64,000 nt of DNA from Dyadobacter sp. 50-39 (lineage in GTDB: Bacteria; Bacteroidota; Bacteroidia; Cytophagales; Spirosomataceae). Made by a program: the position numbers and the translations under genes. The stretch covers positions 117,724 through 181,723 of the forward strand of contig MKSR01000013.1 of the NCBI GenBank assembly GCA_001898145.1. The letters run 5' to 3'. The notes beneath the pieces were generated by a model. That model did not search any database. It was not told the DNA's origin and was given only the letters and a program-made list of their open reading frames with translations. Position 1 is the stretch's first letter. Every line of letters starts with the position of its first letter. Positions 32,997-42,326 of the stretch are shown one piece after another.

Positions 32997-35900
32997 TTAA
33001 GCTTTTTCTGTGAATACTTCATCCATGTCATAGACTTCGCTATCAGAATCTTCCGGATTCAACGATACCGATTTAACAGAAGACTTCTTCTGTATAGCGT
33101 TAAATACTAAGGGCAGGATCAACAGGGCTGCCACTGTTGAGGCAACAAGCCCTCCGATCACAGCCCTGCCAAGTGGAGCAGTCTGTTCCCCGGATTCGCT
33201 CATACCGCTGGCCATTGGGATCATCCCTACTATCATAGCAATGGATGTCATCAAAATGGGACGTAACCGGACTGCCCCGGCCACCCGGGCGGCTTTTGCA
33301 GAATCTTTGTATTTGATCCTTAATGTTTCAGCGTTTGTTACCAGCAATAGCGCGTTGGCCACCGATACCCCCACCGACATGATAATCCCCATATATGACT
33401 GCAAGTTGAGTGTGCTGCCAGTGAGAAGCAGAATCGTTATAGAGCCGGCCAAAACGGCGGGAATGGTGACAAGCACCACAAATGACACTTTGAATGATTG
33501 GTAATTGGCTGCCAACAGCAGAAATATAACAACGACAGCGAGTGCCAGTCCAGAACTTAAACTGCTCAGTGTGTCCTGCAAAAGCCGCGCCATGCCCTTT
33601 AGCTCGACAATCGTTCCAGGAGCTGGCGCCCCGGCTTGTTGAATAGCGCTGCTTACATCATCAGCCGCAGTACCCAAGTCTTTTTTGTAAATATTGGCAG
33701 AAACGGTTACGATCCGTCTTGGGCCTATCCGGTCAAATTCCCCTGGCACTGTCACTTTTTTTATTGAAGCCACGTCTCCCAGCGTTGGCCGAAGCTGACC
33801 AGGGACTAGTGGTATGTTATCAATATCCTGTGGTGAGGACATCAGGTACTCCGGCAGTTGCACCTGCACCTGATAGGCAAACCCTTTCTTCTGATCGAGC
33901 CAGAAATTTTTTGCCGTAAAACGGCTCGATGAAGTAGCGGCGACCAACGACTTGGAAACCTCATCGGCTGAGAGGCCGAATTGGGCTGCGCGGACACGGT
34001 CAATCTGAATGTCAAAAGTCGGATAATTCAGTGGCTGGTTGATGCGCACATCACGCAAGTAGGGTATCTTGCTCAGCGCGGCAGTTAATCTATCTGCGTG
34101 CTTCTTTGCATCCGGGAGATCCTTGCTCCCTACCATGATCTCGATCGGTGTCAGCGCGCCCTGGCTCATTATCTTATCCGTCAGTTCGATCGGTTCAAAG
34201 GAAACGCGGGTTTCGGGTAGATTTTGCCGGACCTTTTTTCTGATTTTTTCTTTTAGTTCGTCCAGGGAGCTGACTTTATATCCTTCGGCCAGGTTAACCT
34301 GCAGAACTGCCTCGTGTGGTCCTGAATTAAAAACATACAATGCGCTGGTCCCATAACTTGACGGCGTCATACCAACAAATGCCGAGGTGATCTCAACGTT
34401 TCTTTCACCTACAATACCCTTGATCAGATTGATGATCTGTATGACTTGCTGCTCTGTCCTTTCAATTCGTAATCCCTGTGGGGCAATTAGTCTGAGCTGG
34501 AATTGTCGTGAATGATCCAGTTTGGGCATCATATCTTTACCGATGACCAGATACCCATAAACCAGAATCCCAAAGCTTATCAGCAAATATGTGGGAATGA
34601 CCAGCGCACTTCTTTTCATGAGAATATCCAGGATACTGAGATACCTCAGCTTGAACTTTTCGAATCCGCTTATTTTCTCCAAGTGCTTTTCCTCATAAAC
34701 TTCCATTTTCGTTTCTGCACCTGAGGAAAGATCGTTGAGAATTTTCTTTTGATGGGGCATTTTATGTTCATGATTTTTAAGCCACCAGTTAGAGAGAACC
34801 GGCACCAACGTTTGCGAGAACAGGTAGGATGCGACAATCGAAAATCCGACCGCAAGTGACAGCGGCATGAACATCCCCTTTGGTACCCCATTCATCAAAA
34901 GGGCGGGGGCAAATACCGCCAGGATACAAAGTGTGATCAGTAGCAGCGGAAAGGACACCTCGCGTGTCGCGTCAAGTATAGCCCGCGCCTTGGGTTTGCC
35001 CATTTCCAGATGTTGGTGAATATTCTCAATCACCACAGTCGATTGGTCGACCAGGATACCGATCGCCAATGCGAGGCCGGAAAGGGTCATGATGTTGACG
35101 GTCTGCCCCGACAGGTTCATGGCCAAAACAGCAGCCAACAGCGAAATCGGTATGGTCACAATGACAACCAGCGAGCTTCTTAGATCACCCAGAAACAGAA
35201 ACACTACTAATCCGGTCAGCAAGGCCCCAATAAGCCCCTCAGAAGCGAGGCTTTCCACGGCATTGATCACATAAACGGACTGGTCAAATTCATATTTCAG
35301 TTGAATGTAATCAGGAAGTAATGACTGCATTTCCGGCAGTTTGGCCTTAAGAGCATTGACCACATCCATCGTAGATGCATCTGATGTCTTGGTCAAGGGG
35401 ATGTATACCGAGCGTTTTCCGTTCACAAGCGCATAACCCACGGTAACATCCGAAGCGTCTTCGACGCTGGCGATATCCCGGAGAAAAACGGTTGGCCCGG
35501 CCCCTTTGTGCAGCGGGATATTTAAGAAATCCTCTACATTGCCCAGCACAGAATTCATTGGGGTCATAAAGGTAAAGTCCCCAACACGTACGTTGCCAGC
35601 TGGGGCAATTTGATTGTTTTTTACAACAGCTTGTACCACCTCTTCTGGTGAGAATTGGTAGCTGCGCATAGCCTCCGGGTTAACCCTTACAACCACAGTT
35701 CTTTCATTCCCTCCGAATGGGGGTGGCGATGATGCCCCGGGTATCTGAGAAAACAATGGCCGGATACGTGTGGAGGCATAGTCCTGCATTTCATTGAGGG
35801 TAGCCTTTTTACTGGTGAAGACGAGCTGGCCCACCGGCAAGTTGGTCGCGTCAAAACGGACAACCGTGGGTGGTACCGTACCTGGTGGCATATAGCTCAT

Positions 35901-36248
35901 TACCCTACTTACCTGGTTGGCGACCTCGCCAGCTACCTGGGCCATATCAACAGTTTCGTAAAACGTCAGTTTTACCAGGCAAAGCCCCTGGACGTTTTTA
36001 ACCTCAATGTCCTTGATCCCCGACACATATAGCATTTGGTTCTGGTACCGGGTGGCAATGAACCCCTCCATTTGCGATGGCGTCATCCCACCGTAGGGCT
36101 GGGCAATGTAAATGGTGGGAAGGTTCAACTTAGGGAAAATGTCAACCGGAATTTTAAAAAGGGCCATGAGCGAAAAGATTGCCAGCCCAAGCACGAGCAC
36201 TACCACCATCACTGGTTTGGAAAGGGCACCTGTCAGTAATTTGTCCAT
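32997..36248 (-). CDS. RND efflux transporter (AcrB/CzcA superfamily), operon 1
   Basis: The protein has 1083 residues and the standard 12 helices with two large periplasmic loops. Helix 4 carries LALAIGILVDQSTVVIENIH with the proton-relay Asp. The N-terminus (PVDIFPKLNLPTIYIAQPYGGM) is typical of the hydrophobe/amphiphile class. It pumps toxic compounds or metals from the periplasm through a TolC channel. It is encoded between TolC (17 bases upstream) and MFP, with a paralogous pump at 43417. Confidence 0.95.
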   Translation of the reverse strand: MDKLLTGALSKPVMVVVLVLGLAIFSLMALFKIPVDIFPKLNLPTIYIAQPYGGMTPSQMEGFIATRYQNQMLYVSGIKDIEVKNVQGLCLVKLTFYETVDMAQVAGEVANQVSRVMSYMPPGTVPPTVVRFDATNLPVGQLVFTSKKATLNEMQDYASTRIRPLFSQIPGASSPPPFGGNERTVVVRVNPEAMRSYQFSPEEVVQAVVKNNQIAPAGNVRVGDFTFMTPMNSVLGNVEDFLNIPLHKGAGPTVFLRDIASVEDASDVTVGYALVNGKRSVYIPLTKTSDASTMDVVNALKAKLPEMQSLLPDYIQLKYEFDQSVYVINAVESLASEGLIGALLTGLVVFLFLGDLRSSLVVIVTIPISLLAAVLAMNLSGQTVNIMTLSGLALAIGILVDQSTVVIENIHQHLEMGKPKARAILDATREVSFPLLLITLCILAVFAPALLMNGVPKGMFMPLSLAVGFSIVASYLFSQTLVPVLSNWWLKNHEHKMPHQKKILNDLSSGAETKMEVYEEKHLEKISGFEKFKLRYLSILDILMKRSALVIPTYLLISFGILVYGYLVIGKDMMPKLDHSRQFQLRLIAPQGLRIERTEQQVIQIINLIKGIVGERNVEITSAFVGMTPSSYGTSALYVFNSGPHEAVLQVNLAEGYKVSSLDELKEKIRKKVRQNLPETRVSFEPIELTDKIMSQGALTPIEIMVGSKDLPDAKKHADRLTAALSKIPYLRDVRINQPLNYPTFDIQIDRVRAAQFGLSADEVSKSLVAATSSSRFTAKNFWLDQKKGFAYQVQVQLPEYLMSSPQDIDNIPLVPGQLRPTLGDVASIKKVTVPGEFDRIGPRRIVTVSANIYKKDLGTAADDVSSAIQQAGAPAPGTIVELKGMARLLQDTLSSLSSGLALAVVVIFLLLAANYQSFKVSFVVLVTIPAVLAGSITILLLTGSTLNLQSYMGIIMSVGVSVANALLLVTNAETLRIKYKDSAKAARVAGAVRLRPILMTSIAMIVGMIPMASGMSESGEQTAPLGRAVIGGLVASTVAALLILPLVFNAIQKKSSVKSVSLNPEDSDSEVYDMDEVFTEKA

Positions 36249-36265
36249 AATTCAGTGTTTAAATC

Positions 36266-37669
36266 CTATTTGGCTTGATTTAAGAAATCTGTGATATCAC
36301 CGACTGCCGCCAGTTTCTGCAATAATGCGCGCCATACATTATTATGGGCAACTATCTGATCGATCTCCGCCCGGTTCAATAGTGCGATGGACTGCGTCAG
36401 CTCAACAACGGTGGACAGGCCCGCCTGATACCGGGCGTCGGCTTGCGCATACGCCGCCTGAGCGGCAGAAAGCTGTACCGGCGCCTGCTCAACGACCTTT
36501 AAAGCACTAGCGTATTGCAGGTCAGCAGTCTGCATTTGTCCATCCACCCGCAGCCGAACCTCGTTAAATTGCTGCTGGTAACTTTCCGTAAGATATTGTT
36601 GGGACCTGGCTTGTTGTTTTGTCCGGAACACGTCGGAAATATTCCAAAGCGTTGTCAGTCCTGTCATGTAATCATATGCCCTGAACTTAAGACCGGAAAG
36701 GGAAGAACTGTAATTGAAATTGCCCGCCTCGTCAGTCCGGTCAGAGATCCCGGAGCCTCTCGACCATAGTGCTCCCCTGGCCATAATCGATGGAAGATAT
36801 GATTTTCTGATGGCCTGGGTTTTTGCCATACTGAAACCGATCCGCTTTTCGTAAAACTTCAGAAGGGGGTTTCCCTCCCGGATATTGTGTACATTATAGA
36901 CGGGGAGTGTTGCATTGAATTTGTCTGAAACCAGCTCGTAATTTGGGCTTCCCCCGCCCAAAAGCTCGGCCAATCTTATTTTCTGTTGGTCGGCTACTTT
37001 CTGGCTTTCCAGAAGCATTACGCTTGCTTTGGACACTTCTGCTGCCGCCATTGAGCTGTCTACGCCAGGCCTTAAACCGGCAGCAGCCGTAGCATGTATT
37101 ACGTTGTAGAATGCTTGTATTCGATCAAAGTTTTTTTGCTGTACTTTAAAGGCATCCTGAAAAACAAGCGTGAGCAGATAGGCATCAGCCACTTCCACTT
37201 TGTGTTCAAACAATTCGCGTTCATAGTCCGCGTTGGCCTGCTCGATCCGAGCCTTTGACACCGTTTCGTCTGCTTTCTTTTTTCCGAAATTCACCAATTT
37301 GTAACTCCCCAGGAGTGTACTGAAGCTGCTCCACACGGCATCGGAGGTATAACCATTTACTTTGATTCCACCAGAAGTAGGAATAGCTGTACCCTCATTT
37401 GGAAAAAAAGTACCCCTGACCTGATTGGACGTGGCATAAAGGGCCTGTGCCTGAAAACTTATTGCAGGCAGACTGTAACCTACCCGGCTGGCTACTGCTT
37501 CTGATTCACTGGCCTGGATTTCCGCCAGCTTGGCCCGAATTGAGGGGTAAGTTTCAACCGATCGGTTGATTGCCTCATCCAGGGAAAGCACTTTTGGCAT
37601 TTGCTGGCTGACGGCTTGTTGGGAGCATAGCACTGCTGCCAGCATAATTTTTACAATGTATTTGTGCAT
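36266..37669 (-). CDS. TolC-family outer-membrane channel, operon 1
   Basis: The 467-residue protein has a signal peptide (1-21) and two OEP repeats with long helical hairpins, such as RVGYSLPAISFQAQALYATSN and AAQAAYAQADARYQAGLSTVVELTQS. It forms the outer-membrane exit duct of the pump. It is first in the operon, with a 290-base gap from the two-component system encoded upstream on the same strand. That system (RR 39320, HK 37959) probably controls this operon. Confidence 0.93.
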   Translation of the reverse strand: MHKYIVKIMLAAVLCSQQAVSQQMPKVLSLDEAINRSVETYPSIRAKLAEIQASESEAVASRVGYSLPAISFQAQALYATSNQVRGTFFPNEGTAIPTSGGIKVNGYTSDAVWSSFSTLLGSYKLVNFGKKKADETVSKARIEQANADYERELFEHKVEVADAYLLTLVFQDAFKVQQKNFDRIQAFYNVIHATAAAGLRPGVDSSMAAAEVSKASVMLLESQKVADQQKIRLAELLGGGSPNYELVSDKFNATLPVYNVHNIREGNPLLKFYEKRIGFSMAKTQAIRKSYLPSIMARGALWSRGSGISDRTDEAGNFNYSSSLSGLKFRAYDYMTGLTTLWNISDVFRTKQQARSQQYLTESYQQQFNEVRLRVDGQMQTADLQYASALKVVEQAPVQLSAAQAAYAQADARYQAGLSTVVELTQSIALLNRAEIDQIVAHNNVWRALLQKLAAVGDITDFLNQAK

Positions 37670-37958
37670 TTGACATCTCTTTTTTTATGATGCCAAATTT
37701 CAATCCTTAGCCTTAGAACGGTCTGAGAACTGCGTTAAAATGCAATGAGAATCCCCAATGGCTTGTCGATGACTTTTGTTTTATAAACAATCGGCTCCAC
37801 TAACCTGAATAGGAATATAAAATACTTATAATAAGTCAGTTGGCTATTTGTACATCAAAATTGAAATATCTTTTGCTGACAGGAGGTCATTAAAAAGCTT
37901 TAATCTAAAACTGGGATTCCCGCAGCTGATCCCAGGTAAAGAATCACACGGACTACAA

Positions 37959-39329
37959 TTAGAATGTAATTTTAGGAAGATGGATTCTGACAGTTGTTCC
38001 TTTGTAAACCTGGGATTCTATCGCCAGAAAGCCACCGTGAAATTCAACGATTTTCTTGACCAGCGTTAGCCCAATACCAAATCCGGTTATCTGCCCGGTG
38101 TTCCCTCCCCGCATCATGGGTAAGAAAATGTCCTCTAAATCTTCAGGGAGGATACCAATACCCTGATCCCGGACCACTATTACAACAAATTCCTGCTGTT
38201 CGGTGATCAGAATCGTAATGGGTTGAAAAGCGGAATATTTACAGGCATTGTCAATTACATTGCCGATCGCCGATTTCAAAAGATGTGGGATTCCTTCGGC
38301 GACCGCTTGCTGCTGGACAACGGCACTGTTTTCAATGAACTGAAAATGGATGACTTGGGAGCTATATTTTTGGTTGATATCACCAATACAATCCATGACC
38401 AGATCTACTATACTGATATTCTTCTTATTGATGAAAAATTGGAGGCTCTCTATTTCTGCGAGCAGAAGCAGATTGTTGGCAAGCTCGATCGCATGATTTA
38501 CTCCCCCTAATGCTTCGCCTACCGAAGTTTCATAGTCCTTAGGGTGCTTGTCATACGCAAGTGATGTTTGCAAAACACCCTTGATAACCGTTAATGGTGT
38601 TCTGATTTCATGGGATGCATAAGAAATGAAACTCCTCTGATTGTCTGCAAGTTGCTGGATCTTTTTAAGAAGTTGGTTAAATGACTTTGCTAAAACCGTA
38701 GCTTCATTAACGTCGGCATTATGGTTAATACGAAAACTGAAATCTGAAATCGCAGCTCGATCGATCTGCCGGATCAGGTCGTCGAAAGGAGACATCGCCT
38801 TTCTGGAAAAGAAATATCCTGTGACTCCGATCACCAAGAGCGCTAGTAAGTTTCCAAAGAAAAGCGCCAATCGAAGCGTCCTGCTCATATTATAGCCGTG
38901 CAGGTCATATCCTGTCACCAGGGCCAAATAAGGTTTGCCCTTGACCAGGTAAGTGATGGCTACGCCTTCTTTATCAAAATCATGTAGCGGGGAAACATAC
39001 GTAAACGCAAATCGCTTTCTCGACCGTACACTTTTAAAGAATGCTTGATCTGGAATAAAGTCACTACTTTCCCGGGTGTAAGCCAGCAGCATGTTTTCTT
39101 CATCATAAACGGCTTCATACTGCTCTGTGAGTGGGAAAAACACATTGGTTTTAAAAGCCCTTGGCGTGGCAAGTAGTTTCTTTGTAGCTTCTGCCCGTCC
39201 AAAAAGCCTTTCCTTCATCAGTTCAGCACGATAGTCTTCGTAAGAGTAGTAAACGAATAAGGAAAAAAGTACCAATATAGCAGCAACAATCAATGTAAAA
39301 GCAATGATGATTTTTTGCTTTATTGCCAT
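37959..39329 (-). CDS. Sensor histidine kinase, system 1
   Basis: The 456-residue kinase has two membrane helices (about 8-29 and 155-175) around a periplasmic sensor. A HAMP segment precedes the H box SYASHEIRTPLTVIKGVL. The N box is IGNVIDNACKYS, with G1 RDQGIGIL and G2 GFGIGLTLVKKIVEFHGG. All catalytic blocks are intact. It overlaps the response-regulator gene by 10 bases and lies upstream of the TolC gene of efflux operon 1. Confidence 0.93.
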   Translation of the reverse strand: MAIKQKIIIAFTLIVAAILVLFSLFVYYSYEDYRAELMKERLFGRAEATKKLLATPRAFKTNVFFPLTEQYEAVYDEENMLLAYTRESSDFIPDQAFFKSVRSRKRFAFTYVSPLHDFDKEGVAITYLVKGKPYLALVTGYDLHGYNMSRTLRLALFFGNLLALLVIGVTGYFFSRKAMSPFDDLIRQIDRAAISDFSFRINHNADVNEATVLAKSFNQLLKKIQQLADNQRSFISYASHEIRTPLTVIKGVLQTSLAYDKHPKDYETSVGEALGGVNHAIELANNLLLLAEIESLQFFINKKNISIVDLVMDCIGDINQKYSSQVIHFQFIENSAVVQQQAVAEGIPHLLKSAIGNVIDNACKYSAFQPITILITEQQEFVVIVVRDQGIGILPEDLEDIFLPMMRGGNTGQITGFGIGLTLVKKIVEFHGGFLAIESQVYKGTTVRIHLPKITF

Positions 39330-40000
39330 GGCTCACGAATTGTATATCCCCTGCCAACCACGGTGTGAATAAGCTTTTGCTCAAAATCCTTGTCAATCTT
39401 TCTTCTCAGGTAAGTAATATAGACATCAATTACATTCGTGCTTGTGTCAAAGTGAAGGCCCCAGACCTTTTCCAAAATATCGACTCTGCTCACTATTTTT
39501 CTTTTGTTCAGAAGAAGGTATTCCAATAGATCAAACTCCCTTTTTGACAGATCGATGACTTTATCTGCTCTTTTAACAATCTGACCATCCAGTTCCATCA
39601 ACAGGTCGCTGATCTGCAATATCTTTGCCTGAGAATATGATCCTGCTCTGCGGGCAAGCGCTTTTGTTCTCATCAACAGTTCCTGGAAATCGAACGGTTT
39701 GGAAAGATAATCGTCTGCACCTGCTTGAAATCCGGAAATTTTATCCTGCAGCATACCCAGCGCGGTCAACATCATAACGGGCGTCTCAGGCCAGCTTGCT
39801 TTGACAAACCCACAGAGTTGAAAGCCATTCAGACCAGGTAGGTTGACGTCCAAGATAACGACATCAAATTTATGCTGCTCTAAAATTCGCTTGCCAATAT
39901 ATCCGTCATAGGCGATTTCCAGATTGATGTTTTCACTAAAAAAACCTTTCTGAATAAATGCCGCTAATTTAGGATCATCTTCTACTAGTAATACTTGCAT
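39320..40000 (-). CDS. OmpR-family response regulator, system 1
   Basis: The 226-residue protein has a receiver domain (QVLLVEDDPKLAAFIQKG, phospho-Asp in VILDVNLPGLNG, and Lys in YLSKPFDF). Its C-terminal winged helix (SKREFDLLEYLLLNKRKIVSR, HTVVGRGYTIREPWQ) is of the CusR/RprY group. It overlaps the kinase start and probably regulates the adjacent TolC-RND-MFP operon. Confidence 0.93.
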   Translation of the reverse strand: MQVLLVEDDPKLAAFIQKGFFSENINLEIAYDGYIGKRILEQHKFDVVILDVNLPGLNGFQLCGFVKASWPETPVMMLTALGMLQDKISGFQAGADDYLSKPFDFQELLMRTKALARRAGSYSQAKILQISDLLMELDGQIVKRADKVIDLSKREFDLLEYLLLNKRKIVSRVDILEKVWGLHFDTSTNVIDVYITYLRRKIDKDFEQKLIHTVVGRGYTIREPWQ

Positions 40001-40255
40001 TAGATTCGGTTCTATTTGGTTGCCAAGCTATCAACCCAGCTTAAGGCTCAGGTTAGAATGAAATTAAATGTTAATTAAAATTTGAATTTGACACTCCGTA
40101 AAGCAAAAGAGATCGTAATATCGTGAACCTCAATAGTCCCTTTAACGAACCGCTTAACTATCAAGCCTACCTGCCGAAAAGAAACATCCAACCGTGTTTA
40201 CCTGCAAGTCGCTAACTTTACTGATGCCTTAGAATTAAAGGCCTCTCAAACCTAA

Positions 40256-40996
40256 ATGCTTGATCACTTGCCTACCATCCAGACCTCTCTTGAAAGGATA
40301 CTTTCAAAGAGAATTGAAAAAGCCCATTCTATTCTAGCCATAATCAAAACATCCTCTATTTATTCGACGAGTGGTGAGCTTGACTCTGTCAATGGGTTAG
40401 AAAAAGACCTAACATCGTATGGGCAGGCCAGCAGCCAGTATTTTGATATACTTTGTCGGTATTTACAAATGGCCTCAGATAGAAAAAACCTGCTCAAAGA
40501 CGGAAAACACAGTATTAAAAAAACTGCATATGCTGTCATGCGTTCATTTACACAAAATCTTGATATCGACAAGGTTGATCGCAGAAAAATTAGTTCTCAT
40601 TATAGCCTGATCTACGCACAGAACCGCCTAGCAGCACCTTATGATTTTGCTAAGCCATCATATGGTACGAAAATGAGTGAATACTTAAGGGCAAACAGTG
40701 TGTTGCTACTCAACTTCAAAGAGATGGTAGAAATGGTGGGTAAATATGTGCCCCCAATCCCAATTGCGCCGTATTCGACAGCGCATTGCCATCTGCTGAT
40801 CTTAGAAGCCGAGAGATTAGATAAAGAAATAAATCAGCTGATTGAGAAAAGCTATTCACTATATGTTATAAGGATTGGACTCTTCGATCTGATTAAGCAG
40901 CGGTGCGCCTCGATCTGTAACCAGAGCCGGTTTATATTTGGAGCAAACTCGTCGCAATACAAACAGATAAAACGCTTTAAACTATCAATTGTATAA
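40256..40996 (+). CDS. Hypothetical protein, unrecognised family (paralog of 27098)
   Basis: The 246-residue soluble protein matches the product of 27098 over its length, sharing VNGLE-x2-L, HSIK-x-TAYA, APYDFAKPS, PYS-x-AHC, LILEAE, FDLIK-x-RC-x-SI and SRF. It lies on the opposite strand, about 12 kb away, on the far side of efflux operon 1. No signal peptide or membrane helix is present. The conserved AHC and RC-x-SI-x-N blocks suggest a functional core. It starts at ATG 40256 and is monocistronic. Confidence 0.7.
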   Translation: MLDHLPTIQTSLERILSKRIEKAHSILAIIKTSSIYSTSGELDSVNGLEKDLTSYGQASSQYFDILCRYLQMASDRKNLLKDGKHSIKKTAYAVMRSFTQNLDIDKVDRRKISSHYSLIYAQNRLAAPYDFAKPSYGTKMSEYLRANSVLLLNFKEMVEMVGKYVPPIPIAPYSTAHCHLLILEAERLDKEINQLIEKSYSLYVIRIGLFDLIKQRCASICNQSRFIFGANSSQYKQIKRFKLSIV

Positions 40997-41044
40997 TTTT
41001 ATTCGCTGGTAATCATGATTGTATACCAAAACAATAACGACGGC

Positions 41045-41476
41045 CTAGTACACCGTAAAACCTCCCTCGATGTCTGCATGATGGATCGAATTCAAGTCTG
41101 GTAGTTGGAAGCTGTTTGCAAACGAAACCTTAAATGTGCCGTGCACTTTGCCTTCGGAAATTTCATCTATGCAAACTGTTCCAGCACTGACACTGTCAGG
41201 CAGAAATGCCAGGCCATCCGAAAAATAGATCTGTCCTGTCTGTGGCTGTATGCACCCTAACCGGGAAACAACCAGTGATAGACCAAATTGCTCGCGATTA
41301 TATCCCCTTGCTGTAATAAACATCTTTCCCGTCTTGCTATCCCATTTACCATCATAACTCTGAAAATTAATGCTTTTCCCCGAGAATATAACGGATACAA
41401 GCGATCTCTGAGCTGTCAATAGCGTTCGATCGCAGCTCAGAAGCAAAACACAGAAGCTGCCAATCACCCAATGCAT
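41045..41476 (-). CDS. Small envelope protein, DUF6252-like
   Basis: The 143-residue protein has a lipoprotein-like start (MHWVIGSFCVLLLSC) and a beta-rich mature part: SINFQSYDGKWDSKTGKMFITARG, QTGQIYFSDG, GKVHGTFKVSFANS. The strand pattern resembles DUF6252-type small Bacteroidota lipoproteins. ATG 41476 is used; the longer frame starts with a non-signal leader. It follows the DUF202 gene by about 75 bases on the same strand, so it may belong to the tail of efflux operon 2. Confidence 0.6.
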   Translation of the reverse strand: MHWVIGSFCVLLLSCDRTLLTAQRSLVSVIFSGKSINFQSYDGKWDSKTGKMFITARGYNREQFGLSLVVSRLGCIQPQTGQIYFSDGLAFLPDSVSAGTVCIDEISEGKVHGTFKVSFANSFQLPDLNSIHHADIEGGFTVY

Positions 41477-41551
41477 TTTTATTATACCCTGGCGCTGCGG
41501 CTCACCAGAACAAAAAAGAAATAGAGCGATGATTTTGATTACAGTCATTGT

Positions 41552-41938
41552 TCATACACTTTGCAGCAGATACGCAATTAACAGGATACTAATCAGCAAA
41601 ATGACAGCGGTGAGCATGCTCACTGACATTGTTGAAGGCACGTAGGTATAGGTCTTTAATTGTTTGTTGGTTTTTTTGTATTGCAGAAAGGCAAAAAAGA
41701 TAGAGAGGGCACCCATAGAGACCAATATAATACCGATGATAGCAGAATACCCATGTGAATGGGCATTTGCCTTGGTTTGAAGCGCCAATCCAATCTGTTT
41801 TACAAACAAGGAAAACTTTACGACTACAAAGCCAAAGGCCATGATGCCTATCCCGGTCCTGACCCAGGCCAGGTAAGTCCGTTCATTAGCCAGATGATCG
41901 TTGGGTTTATAGGGTTCGTTCCTTTCTTGCTCTGCCAT
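41552..41938 (-). CDS. DUF202 membrane protein, copy 2
   Basis: The 128-residue protein has three helices and the DUF202 core LANERTYLAWVRTGIGIMAFGF. Compared with the copy at 22026, the cores are nearly identical, and the N-termini and the loop before the last helix differ. It lies downstream of the SHOCT-like gene and efflux operon 2, on the same strand. Its function is unknown. Confidence 0.88.
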   Translation of the reverse strand: MAEQERNEPYKPNDHLANERTYLAWVRTGIGIMAFGFVVVKFSLFVKQIGLALQTKANAHSHGYSAIIGIILVSMGALSIFFAFLQYKKTNKQLKTYTYVPSTMSVSMLTAVILLISILLIAYLLQSV

Positions 41939-42008
41939 AGTGTAAGTTTCACAAATAGTCTACCCTCCCTAATTTTTTTCTAACAATGCTAACGCTCGTC
42001 TATCACAT

Positions 42009-42284
42009 TCATGTCGGCCCTGAATTTAAATCAGCAAGCTTGTCAATTAACGGGTTAGCCTCATCTAAATATTGCTGTTCGCTTAAATCCCCATTGTTAT
42101 AATGAACCAACAATTCATCCAATTCTTTTTTTATATGCAATTCACTCCCTTTTTTTATGATATTTTCCCGGCGGATACGTGAGCGGCGACGTTTTCCAGA
42201 AGTCCATACCGCGGCAACATAGTTTACCATTTGACACACCACACCTAGGATAAATACACATAAAAGGTCCAGTAGTAATCCCAT
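42009..42284 (-). CDS. Small membrane protein with SHOCT-like C-terminus, copy 1
   Basis: The 91-residue protein has one N-terminal membrane helix (LLLDLLCVFILGVV), a basic linker (GKRRRSRIRRE) and a short helical C-terminus, LDELLVHYNNGDLSEQQYLDEANPLIDKLADL. The C-terminal pattern (LxxLxxxYxxGxLSExQY) resembles a SHOCT oligomerisation motif. Two relatives are encoded at 50658 (broken) and 52487, each near kinase sequences. It sits between DUF202 and MFP genes on the same strand. Confidence 0.75.
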   Translation of the reverse strand: MGLLLDLLCVFILGVVCQMVNYVAAVWTSGKRRRSRIRRENIIKKGSELHIKKELDELLVHYNNGDLSEQQYLDEANPLIDKLADLNSGPT

Positions 42285-42326
42285 AGTTGTGACCGGTTCA
42301 AAGCAATTCCGGAATTTTACCCCCTG

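Noticed and set aside
38960-39202. Second frame inside the histidine kinase 1 gene
   Set aside because: Same-strand shadow of the kinase sensor region; no start context and no independent motif.
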